DNA from: Oceanicola sp.
GTDB lineage: Bacteria; Pseudomonadota; Alphaproteobacteria; Rhodobacterales; Rhodobacteraceae
Length of the DNA stretch: 64,000 nucleotides
NCBI GenBank assembly: GCA_022447275.1
Contig: JAKVBK010000015.1
Location: 1-64,000 of the forward strand
Reading direction: 5' to 3'
Position 1 is the stretch's first letter; the number at the start of each line of letters is the position of its first letter. Positions 17,730-25,913 of this stretch are shown one piece after another. A program made the position numbers and the translations under genes. The notes under the pieces were generated by a model. It ran no database searches. It was not told the origin of the DNA and worked only from the letters and a program-made list of their open reading frames with translations.

Positions 17730-18527
17730 ATGCCCCATCCCCTCGTCAGCCAAGAGATGATCGCCGCCTATCAGCGCGATGGCGCCGTTCTGGTAAAGGG
17801 GCTGTTCAAGGATCATGTGGAGGCCTTGCGCGCCGGTGTGGCGCGCAACATGGAGGCGCCAGGCCCCTACGCAGCCGAAAACCTCAAGCAAGGGGAACGG
17901 GGCCGCTTCTTTGATGATTACTGTAATTGGCAAAGGATTCCTGAATTTGCGGCCGTCATTGAGAACTCGGACGTGGCGGAGGTTGCGGCTGATCTGATGG
18001 GCGCAGAGCGCGTGCAACTGTTCCATGATCACGTGCTGGTCAAGGAACCTGGCACTTCAAAGGCCACCCCCTGGCATCAGGATGGGCCCTATTACTTTGT
18101 CGACGGACGCCAGACTGTCAGCTTCTGGTCTCCGCTCGATCCGGTGACAGAGGCCACCCTGCGCTGTGTGGCGGGCAGTCATCTTTGGGAAAAGCCGGTC
18201 TTGCCCACGCGCTGGTTGGCCGAAACCAGTTTTTACCCCGATGAGGCCGCCTACCGGCCGGTGCCCGATCCCGATGCGGAAGGCATGACGGTTTTGGAAT
18301 GGCCCATGGAGCCCGGCGATGCGGTGGCGTTTCACTTTTCCACCCTGCACGGCGCCCGGGGCAATACCAGCGACAGCCGCAGGCGCGCGTTTTCCCTGCG
18401 TTTGATAGGCGATGATGCGCGCTATACGGAGCGGCCCGGGCGCACCTCGCCTCCGTTTCCGGGCCATGACATGGTGCCGGGCCAGGTGCTGCGCGAAGAT
18501 TGGTTCCCGGTGCTTTATGCGCGCTGA
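17730..18527 (+). CDS. phytanoyl-CoA dioxygenase family protein (Fe(II)/2-oxoglutarate)
   Basis: A 265-residue non-heme iron oxygenase of the PhyH family. The HxD half of the iron triad is in PWHQDGPYYF (about residue 118), the distal His is probably in FHFSTLHGARGN (about 210), and the 2-oxoglutarate-binding Arg follows in RRRAFSLRL. A strong GGAGG precedes ATG 17730; the upstream in-frame ATG at 17682 lacks one. The family hydroxylates many lipids and small molecules, so the substrate is open. It converges on bciA (nine-base gap), which makes co-transcription impossible, so any link to phytol chemistry is speculative. Confidence 0.87.
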   Translation: MPHPLVSQEMIAAYQRDGAVLVKGLFKDHVEALRAGVARNMEAPGPYAAENLKQGERGRFFDDYCNWQRIPEFAAVIENSDVAEVAADLMGAERVQLFHDHVLVKEPGTSKATPWHQDGPYYFVDGRQTVSFWSPLDPVTEATLRCVAGSHLWEKPVLPTRWLAETSFYPDEAAYRPVPDPDAEGMTVLEWPMEPGDAVAFHFSTLHGARGNTSDSRRRAFSLRLIGDDARYTERPGRTSPPFPGHDMVPGQVLREDWFPVLYAR

Positions 18528-18536
18528 GCCAAGCCG

Positions 18537-19514
18537 CTAACCGTCAGAGAAAACCGCGTGTTCCCCGCGCTCCGCTGTGGCGCGCCCGGCCAGCAAATCC
18601 GCGTAGTAGTCAAAAAGCGTATCCTCCCCGAAGGAGGGGGTGGCTTCGGCGTCGTAGCGGGCGCGACTTTCGTCCCACACCAGCATGGACTCACTGGCGT
18701 AGTATTTGCCAATCCGGGCGAGTTCAGCCTTGCTGCGCAGCGGTGGGATCACCTTGCCTGCCACCCCGAGCACCCCGCCGATCACATCCATCATGCGCAG
18801 CGGAACGCGTTTGACGGGCACCGGTTTGCCCATCAAGCGCGAGAGGCCGTTGACCTGATCCATCGGGGTGATCGCCGGACCGGGCCCGCCGATGGGCAGG
18901 ATGGCATTGCGGGCCGCGGGATCGGTGAGGCTTTGGGATAGAAAACGCCCCAGATCGCGATCGCTGATCGGCTTGCAGGCGGTCAGACGACCATCCCCAA
19001 ACACAAGGAAAGGCTTGCCCGCCATGACACGCGCCACCTGCCCAGAGAGCGATTTGAAGAATGCGGTGGGCCGCACGATCGTCCAGGTCAGTCCGGAAGC
19101 CATCAGACTGGCCTCAAAAGCCAGCTTGGCCTGCTGGAAGGCCAGCTTGGGCCGTTGCACACAGATCGCAGAGAGCAAGACGAAGTGCTGAACCCCAAGT
19201 GTTTTCGCGGTGTCGAGCAGGATCTGGTTTGCATCGTGGTCAACCGCCCATGCGTCGGCTTTCACGCCTGTGCGCGAGGCGATGCATGAGATCATCACCT
19301 CGGGTGCTGGCCCCTGCTCAATCGCCTTTTGCAGCGCCTGGGTGCTGTCGATCTGCGCGCGCAGGATATGAGCCCCCGGAGGCAGCCCCTCTGCTGAGGC
19401 CCCCGGTCGCACAAGGCAGGTCACCCCATGGCCATCGGCCATCAGGGCCCAAGCCGTTGCCCGCCCGATTGTGCCCGTCGCGCCAGCCAGCAGCACCTCG
19501 CATCGATGTGTCAT
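18537..19514 (-). CDS. bciA: divinyl (proto)chlorophyllide a 8-vinyl reductase, BciA type
   Basis: A 325-residue NADPH-dependent extended-SDR enzyme that reduces the C8 vinyl group of divinyl chlorophyllide precursors during bacteriochlorophyll synthesis. The nucleotide-binding motif is LLAGATGTIGRATAW. Highly family-specific stretches are LLSAICVQRPKLAFQQAKLA, IVRPTAFFKSLSGQV, GKPFLVFGDGRLTACKPISD and GKYYASESMLVWD. This is the best organism clue in the window: it implies a bacteriochlorophyll producer. It is not next to other pigment genes, and no TGT-N12-ACA (PpsR) box is visible within about 90 bp upstream of the ATG at 19514. Confidence 0.92.
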   Translation of the reverse strand: MTHRCEVLLAGATGTIGRATAWALMADGHGVTCLVRPGASAEGLPPGAHILRAQIDSTQALQKAIEQGPAPEVMISCIASRTGVKADAWAVDHDANQILLDTAKTLGVQHFVLLSAICVQRPKLAFQQAKLAFEASLMASGLTWTIVRPTAFFKSLSGQVARVMAGKPFLVFGDGRLTACKPISDRDLGRFLSQSLTDPAARNAILPIGGPGPAITPMDQVNGLSRLMGKPVPVKRVPLRMMDVIGGVLGVAGKVIPPLRSKAELARIGKYYASESMLVWDESRARYDAEATPSFGEDTLFDYYADLLAGRATAERGEHAVFSDG

Positions 19515-19691
19515 GTTTTGCAGTCACCCAGATGTGTCAACATGGGGCGAGTGTAGGCAGGCCGCGCCGCAGGGCAAGATGTCTTGCGCAGCAAGCGGGG
19601 TGCCCCATTCCCCTTGCCGCCCCAGCAGCTATACTGAGACAGCGCCGCGCGCCCCGCTTTGGCCCGCCGGCAAAAGGAGCTCTGCACACCC

Positions 19692-20528
19692 ATGACAAAA
19701 CCCTGCATTATCTGTGTCGCCATCACGGGATCTGTCGGTCAGAAAACCGACAACCCCGCCATTCCGATCACGCAGGAAGAACAGATCGAAAGCACCCATG
19801 CCGCCTTCGAGGCCGGGGCCAGCATTGCCCATTGCCATGTGCGCATGCCCGATGGCGCCACAACCTCCGACCCCGAGCGTTTTGCACGGCTCAAGGAGGG
19901 GATCGAGACCCATTGCCCGGGCATGATCGTGCAATTGTCCACCGGCGGGCGTTCAGGCTCTGGCGCGGCGCGGGGCGGCATGCTGCCTTTGGCGCCGGAT
20001 ATGGCATCGTTGACGGTCGGGTCGAACAACTTCCCGACCCGGGTCTATGAAAACCCACCGGATCTGGTCGACTGGTTGGCAGGCCTGATGCGAGAGCATG
20101 CGGTCAAGCCTGAGATTGAGGCGTTTGACCTGTCTCACATCTTTCAAGCTGCAAAGATGGCCGCGGATGGGCGGATCGCGGGCCCGCTTTACGTGCAATT
20201 CGTCATGGGCGTGAAGAACGCCATGCCGGTTGACCGCGAGTCGTTTGACTATTTCCGCAAGACCCTCGCCCGCTTGGCACCGGATGCGGAATGGTGCGGC
20301 GCGGGGATTGGTGCGGGGCAATTGCAAGTCAATGAATGGTGCGTTGCCGAGGGCGGGCATGCGCGGACCGGGCTGGAAGACAATATCCGCCTCGACCGCA
20401 CAACCCTCGCGCCGTCCAATGCGGCCTTGGTCAGCCGGGTGGTGGACCTGTGTGAGAAATACGCGCGCCCCGTGGCCACCCCAGCCGAGGCGCGGCAGAT
20501 TTTGGGCCTGCGACCGGTGCCCGCCTGA
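19692..20528 (+). CDS. BKACE family beta-keto acid cleavage enzyme (3-keto-5-aminohexanoate cleavage protein)
   Basis: A 278-residue zinc-dependent TIM-barrel enzyme of the Kce/BKACE family, which condenses a beta-keto acid with acetyl-CoA to give acetoacetate and a CoA ester. Conserved points: the start CIICVAITGSVG, the zinc ligands in IAHCHVRMPDG, VQLSTGGRSG, SLTVGSNNFPTRVY and the C-terminal GLEDNIRLD. AAGGAG precedes ATG 19692; the frame extends to 19659 without support. The many BKACE subfamilies act on different keto acids, so the lysine-fermentation name should not be taken literally. It is a single gene, divergent from bciA. Confidence 0.87.
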   Translation: MTKPCIICVAITGSVGQKTDNPAIPITQEEQIESTHAAFEAGASIAHCHVRMPDGATTSDPERFARLKEGIETHCPGMIVQLSTGGRSGSGAARGGMLPLAPDMASLTVGSNNFPTRVYENPPDLVDWLAGLMREHAVKPEIEAFDLSHIFQAAKMAADGRIAGPLYVQFVMGVKNAMPVDRESFDYFRKTLARLAPDAEWCGAGIGAGQLQVNEWCVAEGGHARTGLEDNIRLDRTTLAPSNAALVSRVVDLCEKYARPVATPAEARQILGLRPVPA

Positions 20529-20624
20529 CGTTGGGCAGGGACGGCGGCACAGCGCCGCCTGTCCGGTTGCCTTCCAGCGCAGGTGACGTGGCCGAGGGCG
20601 ACACCGGCCAGCGACGTGCCCCTG

Positions 20625-21227
20625 TCACTGCAAGAACTGCGCGAGAGCTGCCAATTCCTGCTGGCGGATTTCATGGCCGCCGGGATGGTGCTCCAACGTC
20701 ACCGCAGCGCCCTGTTCCTGCAACCAATCGGTGAACTGTGCGGTCAGCGGCAAGGGGCAGATCGGATCGCGCGCCCCGGCCGTGACCAGAACCGGGCGGC
20801 CCGACAGGCCCGGCTGTGGCGCGGGCGCCCAGGGGATCAACGGGTGCAGCAGAGCCACCCTGTCAAACAAGGCGGGCCGGGCCATCATCACGGCCGCCAG
20901 GATGTTGGCGCCGTTCGAATAGCCCAGAGCATACACCGGGTTGTCCGGCGCCTCTGCGCAATGCGCGGCCACGAACCCGGCCATCTTGTCCGTCGCCCGG
21001 GCCAGATCATCCATGTCATAGACGCCCTCACCGGTGCGCCGAAAAAAGCGTGCAGCCCCCGCTTCGGAGACATCGCCAAGCGGGGCCACCAGGCCCGCAT
21101 CCGGAAGCAGATCCCGCACCAAAATGTCAAACTGGTGCTGATCCCCGCCCGTTCCGTGAAACGCGAAAACGAGCGGAGACGCGCTGTCCCGAGGCGGGCG
21201 GGCCAGATGCTGGTAGCTGTCTTTCAT
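20625..21227 (-). CDS. alpha/beta hydrolase of the phospholipase/carboxylesterase group, MhqD-like
   Basis: A 200-residue cytosolic serine hydrolase. Features: the oxyanion segment FAFHGTGGDQHQF (about 21-33), nucleophile elbow ALGYSNGANI (Ser about 104), acid residue in VTAGARDPICP (about 152) and catalytic His in HHPGGHEI (about 185). It follows the VOC dioxygenase gene by 13 bases on the same strand. In Firmicutes an MhqD hydrolase is paired with an MhqO dioxygenase in the methylhydroquinone/quinone stress response, and the same pairing here suggests a quinone or catechol detoxification operon. The substrate is inferred from context only. Confidence 0.82.
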   Translation of the reverse strand: MKDSYQHLARPPRDSASPLVFAFHGTGGDQHQFDILVRDLLPDAGLVAPLGDVSEAGAARFFRRTGEGVYDMDDLARATDKMAGFVAAHCAEAPDNPVYALGYSNGANILAAVMMARPALFDRVALLHPLIPWAPAPQPGLSGRPVLVTAGARDPICPLPLTAQFTDWLQEQGAAVTLEHHPGGHEIRQQELAALAQFLQ

Positions 21228-21240
21228 GGCCGGTCTGCCC

Positions 21241-22173
21241 TCAGTCAGTGATCGGCATCAAACGCGCTTCGAGCGCAGGACGCAGATGCTCATGCTGGGT
21301 CGGCAGCATCAGGCCCTGGCCCAACTGGTCCGGGGCTTCGTCGCGGTCAAAGCCGGGCTCGTTGGTGGCCACTTCGAACAGAACCCCGCCGGGCGTGCGG
21401 AAATAGATCGCCCAGAAATAATCCCGATCGATCACTGGTGTCACCTGATAGCCGGTATCCAGCAGCGCCTTGCGCACCTCCAGCTGGGCGGCACGATCTT
21501 CCACGGCGAAGGCGATATGGTGGACTGAGCCCGCGCCCTGATCCGCCAGCGCAGCACTGGGCAATTCTTCGATGTCGATGCGGTCGGCGCCATTGCCACC
21601 GGGCACGATAAGGCGCGTGACATTGCCATCCACGCCAGCTTCTTCATAGCCCATGAAGGACATCAACTCGACCGATGCGGCCTTGTCATGGACGCGCATG
21701 CGCGCCCCGTGAAACCCGTGGATGCCCATCTCGGCGGGCACATCACCGCCCTCCCACGGCGTGCGGGCGTCTCCGTCCACCTCGACCAGAGCAAACCCAT
21801 CGCCATCGGGGCCGTCAAAGCGCAGGCGGTTCTCTCCGAAACTGCTGCCTTGTGCCAAGCCTGATACACCCAAGGCACTCAGCCGCTCTGCCCAGGCTTT
21901 AAGGGTGCCCTTGGGCACGGCAAACTCCGTTTCACCCACCTCGCCGACACCGGCGCGGCCCTTGCGCATGTTGGGGAAGGGGAAATACGTCATCACCGAT
22001 CCGGGCGAGCCTGCCGCGTCGCCGTAATACAGGTGATAGACGTCAGGCGCGTCGAAGTTGACGGTTTTCTTGACCCGGCGCAGGCCGAGCGTCTTGGTGA
22101 AAAAGTCAGAGTTCTGCTGCGCATTGGCCGCCATTGAGGTGACGTGATGCAGGCCTTTGATCTGGGTTATCAT
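21241..22173 (-). CDS. ring-cleaving dioxygenase, two-domain VOC, MhqO-like
   Basis: A 310-residue protein with two VOC domains. Metal-binding positions are visible: IKGLHHVTSMA at the N-terminus, the His in GSVHHIAFAVED (about 219) and the Glu in GGVLFEVATNEPGF (about 270). This layout is that of MhqO/LinE-type extradiol enzymes that open hydroquinones or catechols. CAGGAG precedes ATG 22173. It is the first gene of a two-gene operon with the MhqD-like hydrolase. A candidate operator at 22278-22298 lies about 105 bp upstream. No regulator gene adjoins it. Confidence 0.85.
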   Translation of the reverse strand: MITQIKGLHHVTSMAANAQQNSDFFTKTLGLRRVKKTVNFDAPDVYHLYYGDAAGSPGSVMTYFPFPNMRKGRAGVGEVGETEFAVPKGTLKAWAERLSALGVSGLAQGSSFGENRLRFDGPDGDGFALVEVDGDARTPWEGGDVPAEMGIHGFHGARMRVHDKAASVELMSFMGYEEAGVDGNVTRLIVPGGNGADRIDIEELPSAALADQGAGSVHHIAFAVEDRAAQLEVRKALLDTGYQVTPVIDRDYFWAIYFRTPGGVLFEVATNEPGFDRDEAPDQLGQGLMLPTQHEHLRPALEARLMPITD

Positions 22174-22277
22174 GATCCGTGTTCTCCTGAGGGGCGCGGT
22201 GTCGCCCGAATGTCTGTTTCCTCCTTACTTGGCCTTCTGATCTGTGAAGTGAACCGACATAATGCGCCAATCAGTAT

Positions 22278-22298
22278 TTCATTTTGCGCAATAATGAA
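22278..22298. promoter_or_regulatory. candidate operator upstream of the MhqO/MhqD-like operon
   Basis: TTCATT (22278-22283) and AATGAA (22293-22298) are exact reverse complements around a nine-base centre containing TGCGCA. The site lies between the leuB terminator and the start of the VOC dioxygenase gene, in an AT-rich stretch. A MarR- or LysR-type site is possible; the assignment is inference. Confidence 0.3.
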
Positions 22299-22334
22299 TT
22301 CCGTGACCGCCACGCATGTCATGGTGCGCGCATG

Positions 22335-22370
22335 AAAAAAGGCGCGCCGGGCAGGGCGCGCCTTCTTCTG
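22335..22370 (-). terminator. intrinsic terminator of leuB
   Basis: Two copies of GGCGCGCC (22341-22348 and 22355-22362) form an eight-base stem with a six-base loop. On the minus strand the stem is followed by a run of six T. It lies 24 bases after the leuB stop. Confidence 0.85.
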
Positions 22371-22393
22371 TGCTTAGGGCTGGCAATCGCGCG

Positions 22394-23503
22394 TCAGGCG
22401 ACGCTCGCTTCAAGGGCGGCCACGATCGCGTCCCCCATTTCGCTGGTGGAGACGGGCTGCGCGCCATCCTCGCCCAGCAAATCAGCGGTGCGCAGGCCAT
22501 CGGCGAGCACCTTCTCGACGGCTTCTTCGAGGCGCGTGGCTTCGTCGCCCATATCAAAGCTGTAGCGCAGGGCCATCGCGAACGACAGGATGCAGGCAAT
22601 GGGGTTGGCTTTGCCCTGACCGGCAATGTCGGGGGCGGAGCCATGTACGGGCTCATAGAGCGCTTTCGGCCGACCATTCGCCATGGGCGCACCGAGGCTG
22701 GCAGAGGGCAACATGCCCAGCGATCCGGTCAGCATCGCAGCCGCATCCGACAGCAAATCCCCGAACAGGTTGTCAGTTACGATGACGTCGAACTGCTTGG
22801 GCCAGCGGCACAGCTGCATGGCGCCGGCATCGGCATACATGTGGGACAGCTCGACATCCTGATAGTCTTTCTGATGCACCTCGGTGACAACATCGCGCCA
22901 CAGGATGCCGCTTTCCATCACGTTTGCCTTCTCCATCGAGCAGACTTTGTTTCCGCGACGGCGGGCCAGTTCAAAGGCCGAGCGCGCCACGCGCTCGATC
23001 TCGGACTCGGTGTAGCGCTGGGTGTTGATCCCAACACGCTCATTGCCTTCATTGATGATGCCGCGCGGCTCGCCGAAATAAATGCCCGAGGTCAGCTCGC
23101 GCACGATGACGATATCGAGGCCGGCGACCACGTCCCGCTTGAGCGACGAGAAATCTGCGAGGGCATCAAAGCACTGGGCGGGGCGGAGGTTGGAGTAAAG
23201 ATCCATTTCCTTGCGCAGGCGCAGCAGGCCGCGCTCGGGTTTCACAGAGAAATCCAGAACGTCGTATTTCGGGCCGCCGACAGCGCCCAGCAGAACGGCG
23301 TCAACTTCTTGCGCCTTTGCCATCGTGTCATCGTGGAGCGGGGTGCCGTGCGCATCATAGGCGGCACCGCCAACCAGATCCTCGGACACATCGAAGGTCA
23401 CGTTGCGCTTGGCGCCGTACCAGTCGATGACCTTGCGGACCTCGGCCATCACTTCGGGGCCAATGCCGTCACCGGGGAGGATCAGAATGGAAGGGGTCGA
23501 CAT
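22394..23503 (-). CDS. leuB: 3-isopropylmalate dehydrogenase
   Basis: A 369-residue NAD-dependent decarboxylating dehydrogenase catalysing the third step of leucine synthesis. Signatures: [15 protein letters not shown] at the N-terminus, [11 protein letters not shown] (about 70), the substrate arginines in [12 protein letters not shown]-type sequence ([13 protein letters not shown] here), the catalytic Tyr in FGEPRGI context, and the cofactor and Mg block [20 protein letters not shown] with its Asp residues. [16 protein letters not shown] closes the active site. AGGAG precedes the ATG. Single transcription unit ended by the terminator at 22341. The other leucine genes are 2.5-5 kb upstream on the same strand. 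Confidence 0.97.
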   Translation of the reverse strand: MSTPSILILPGDGIGPEVMAEVRKVIDWYGAKRNVTFDVSEDLVGGAAYDAHGTPLHDDTMAKAQEVDAVLLGAVGGPKYDVLDFSVKPERGLLRLRKEMDLYSNLRPAQCFDALADFSSLKRDVVAGLDIVIVRELTSGIYFGEPRGIINEGNERVGINTQRYTESEIERVARSAFELARRRGNKVCSMEKANVMESGILWRDVVTEVHQKDYQDVELSHMYADAGAMQLCRWPKQFDVIVTDNLFGDLLSDAAAMLTGSLGMLPSASLGAPMANGRPKALYEPVHGSAPDIAGQGKANPIACILSFAMALRYSFDMGDEATRLEEAVEKVLADGLRTADLLGEDGAQPVSTSEMGDAIVAALEASVA

Positions 23504-23640
23504 GGGCTGCGCTCCTGCGAATTGAATACCGCCGGTGGCGTACCCAATGGCCTGCTTGGGGTCAAGCTGGGGCAGGGGCGGCGGGGCCGGATGAGGGCCG
23601 GTGGCCGCCTATTTTTTGAAGCTTTGGTGCGCGTGCAACA

Positions 23641-24723
23641 TCAATCCGGCGCGGTCAGTTCCACCCAGACCAACCCGGCCCTGAGCGGTTTCTGATCGGG
23701 CTTGGCCTTGGCAGAGGGGGTTTGGGGCCAATCGATGCCTGCATCGCGCACCTGCAAGCGGCTGTCGGGCAGCACGTAATCCAGACGCAAGGGGCCCGGG
23801 CCATCGGGTGGCAAGTCATAGCGCGCAGTTGCCGCCGCGCCTTGGGGGGTGCGCGGGATGGCATCATTCAGGCGCGCATGGGCTGTCAGTGCGCGCAGTG
23901 CGGCATGGCGACCGGCGCCGCGACTGGGGTCAAGGTTGGCCCGGCCCATTACGATCACCGGCGTATCGGGCACAGGGCTGTCGAGACGACCGTCGAGCCA
24001 TTTGGCAAACAGCGCGATCTCGTCTGCATTGCGCAGACCGTTGCGATCCTCTGGCCCGTCAAAGACAGGGGCTGTGGCAGAGAATACGGCGATGTGCAGG
24101 CGGCCGCCCCACGGGGTTTGCAGCGGCAGCACCCAGTGGTTGGTTGTGGACAGCCGCTGAATTTGCAGCGCTTCTGGAGACAAAAACGAGCTGCCATCTG
24201 CCGTGACGGGCAATTGCGCATCCGGCATCTCTGCCCAGAGGCGCGGTGTGAAATCGATGAGCCCCTCCGCATCGATGGGCCAGCGAGACAGCAGCACCAG
24301 CCCGCCGCTGCCGGTGAATGGGCCCCAGCCCTGCGCATCATCGGGGCCGCCCAATCGGCCGTCCCCATCCAGATCGATCCCCGTGGCAAGGCCCCGGTTG
24401 GGCTGCGCTGTAAAGCTGTGCGGGTAGTCGAGGCCGCGCATGCGCAGACTGCGCTGAATCTCTGAGAGGGCCGCGCGGCCTGCATCCCAGTCAACACCTG
24501 TAAGAAGTATCACATCGGCCGCGCGATTGGCGATCAGATCAAGCGCAGCCGAGAGCCGTTGATCTTCCCCGCGCGCCAGATCGCGCAGTAGCAGGCCCGG
24601 GCCCTTGCGCGTCATTTCGGGGGCGTAGGTGGCAATTGTGAAGTTGGTTTGCGCCGTGGCTGCCCCTGCAAGCAGCCACACCGCATAGGCCAAGGCGCTT
24701 GCTGCGCGCCGCAGCCACGTCAC
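23641..24723 (-). CDS. EEP-fold (endonuclease/exonuclease/phosphatase) protein, probably catalytically inactive, exported
   Basis: A 360-residue protein with a signal peptide (LAYAVWLLAGAATAQ). The overall layout is that of secreted EEP-family nucleases, which run from TYNxE through GDxN to LDYVLPS and SDH. Here FTIATYAPEM has Ala where Asn is expected, VIVMGRANLDP has Arg-Ala where GDxN is expected, and the end DQKPLRAGLVWVEL lacks the SDH histidine; the LDYVLPDSRL segment is kept. Three key residues are thus lost and enzymatic activity is doubtful. The start is GTG at 24723, overlapping the stop of the upstream membrane-protein gene by four bases, so the two are coupled and may work together. 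Confidence 0.72.
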   Translation of the reverse strand: MTWLRRAASALAYAVWLLAGAATAQTNFTIATYAPEMTRKGPGLLLRDLARGEDQRLSAALDLIANRAADVILLTGVDWDAGRAALSEIQRSLRMRGLDYPHSFTAQPNRGLATGIDLDGDGRLGGPDDAQGWGPFTGSGGLVLLSRWPIDAEGLIDFTPRLWAEMPDAQLPVTADGSSFLSPEALQIQRLSTTNHWVLPLQTPWGGRLHIAVFSATAPVFDGPEDRNGLRNADEIALFAKWLDGRLDSPVPDTPVIVMGRANLDPSRGAGRHAALRALTAHARLNDAIPRTPQGAAATARYDLPPDGPGPLRLDYVLPDSRLQVRDAGIDWPQTPSAKAKPDQKPLRAGLVWVELTAPD

Positions 24724-25547
24724 AGGGCGAAAATCCGGGCCTCTGGCCCTTCAATGGCATCGCGGCGGCGTTGACCCACAATCATATTGGCCAGGCGCGT
24801 CATGGCGATGCCGCGCATCAGCAGCGACAGGGGCACGAAGCTCCAGCCTGCAACAATCCAGACCAGCGCTTGCGCCGAGGTTGTCAGAACAAGTCCAAAT
24901 AGGGCCTCGGACAGGTGCAGTGCCACAGGCAGAAGGAAAGGCAAACAAATGCCCATGCCGATGTTGAGGCGTCCATCGCCCTGCAGGCGGTCAACGATGT
25001 CACCGCCGGTTGTCGGGTCGAATGTGGGCAGGTTGATCCAGACATTGAAGGCGCCCGAACGAACCGGCCAATCCCCCAGTCTTAGGGCGGCCAGAAACAG
25101 CGCCAGTGAGGCAAGCGAGATAGAGAAGGCCACGCCCGCAACTGTGCGAATGATGTAAATGCTTTCCGGGCTGTCCCCGCTTGCAAGGGCCACCACGAGC
25201 AAACGCACAGGGCTGTAGGCGAAATCCATAACCTCACCCAACCCGATCCCAAGGCCAAAGAGCACCCCGGTTGTGGCGGAAGGGGCCTGTATATCGCGCA
25301 GGATCAACGAGACGGTCAGCACCGTGAGAAACAGCGCGAAGAAGCGAGTGCGGTTAAACGGGGGGGCTTCCCGGAATTCGACAAGCGAAGGGGAGACGGA
25401 CGCGTATTCCACAAAGACAAAACCAGCCGCGAACAAGGCCAGGAGCAAGATGAAATCTGTATTGCCTTCCGCCGAGCCCGGCAGAATCAGCCCGGGCATT
25501 GCGATCAGCACAGCCACCAAAACGGCCCGACTGGCCGCACCTGTCAT
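24720..25547 (-). CDS. hypothetical multi-pass membrane protein
   Basis: A 275-residue inner-membrane protein with about six hydrophobic stretches (near residues 8-25, 32-52, 70-88, 100-120, 134-160 and 215-255). I do not recognise a family. The frame opens at 25667, but the first 40 residues are polar and unsupported, so ATG 25547 is chosen. Its stop overlaps the GTG of the EEP-like gene (24723), pointing to coordinated expression. A pairing of a membrane protein with an exported EEP-fold protein that has lost catalytic residues suggests a structural or binding role at the envelope; this is inference. Confidence 0.7.
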   Translation of the reverse strand: MTGAASRAVLVAVLIAMPGLILPGSAEGNTDFILLLALFAAGFVFVEYASVSPSLVEFREAPPFNRTRFFALFLTVLTVSLILRDIQAPSATTGVLFGLGIGLGEVMDFAYSPVRLLVVALASGDSPESIYIIRTVAGVAFSISLASLALFLAALRLGDWPVRSGAFNVWINLPTFDPTTGGDIVDRLQGDGRLNIGMGICLPFLLPVALHLSEALFGLVLTTSAQALVWIVAGWSFVPLSLLMRGIAMTRLANMIVGQRRRDAIEGPEARIFAL

Positions 25548-25699
25548 GCGATAAATCACAGCTCGTTGCCTTTTTTGCACACTCCGAAAGGAGCGTATTT
25601 CTGCCTCAGACCCCGGTTTTCCGGGAGGTTCGCGCCGGTTTGCCCGACCCGCCTTATTCTCGCCCAATTGTTGCCGCCTTTCCCAACAGCGCTCAACGC

Positions 25700-25711
25700 A
25701 TCGTTAACGAT
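25700..25711. promoter_or_regulatory. 12-bp perfect palindrome containing TTAACGAT, possible CtrA site
   Basis: ATCGTTAACGAT is its own reverse complement and presents TTAACGAT on both strands. This is one base from the TTAACCAT half-site of the alphaproteobacterial cell-cycle regulator CtrA. It lies about 150 bp upstream of the membrane-protein gene at 25547. Chance occurrence cannot be excluded. Confidence 0.25.
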
Positions 25712-25856
25712 ACGACGATATCTCGGGCCGTTTTGCGGATGAACTGGTGCGCCTTTGCATCAATCTTGTGACAGATTTTAGGCGATCTATACGTGATAAC
25801 AACATCTTGCGGTTTGGGTGCCCTCATGCGCAAGAGCCTCTGGGAACCCGCGGAGC

Positions 25857-25887
25857 AAAAAGCCCGCGCCAGAGCGCGGGCTGTTTG
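25857..25887 (-). terminator. intrinsic terminator of leuD
   Basis: GCCCGCGC (25862-25869) and GCGCGGGC (25874-25881) form an eight-base stem with a four-base loop, followed on the minus strand by five T. It lies 27 bases after the leuD stop. Confidence 0.88.
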
Positions 25888-25913
25888 AACATTCTCAGCA
25901 GGCTGCTTTGGGC

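Larger units (their letters stand above)
25548..25913. other. intergenic region between leuD and the membrane-protein gene
   Basis: This 366-bp gap holds the leuD terminator (25857-25881), the palindrome at 25700-25711 and presumably the promoter of the membrane-protein gene on the minus strand. A 74-codon minus-strand frame at 25693-25917 runs through the terminator and is not called. Confidence 0.5.

Noticed and set aside
22316-23695. Long (459-codon) plus-strand frame opposite leuB
   Set aside because: It mirrors leuB in the antisense frame; GC-rich third positions create such shadows. leuB is certain.
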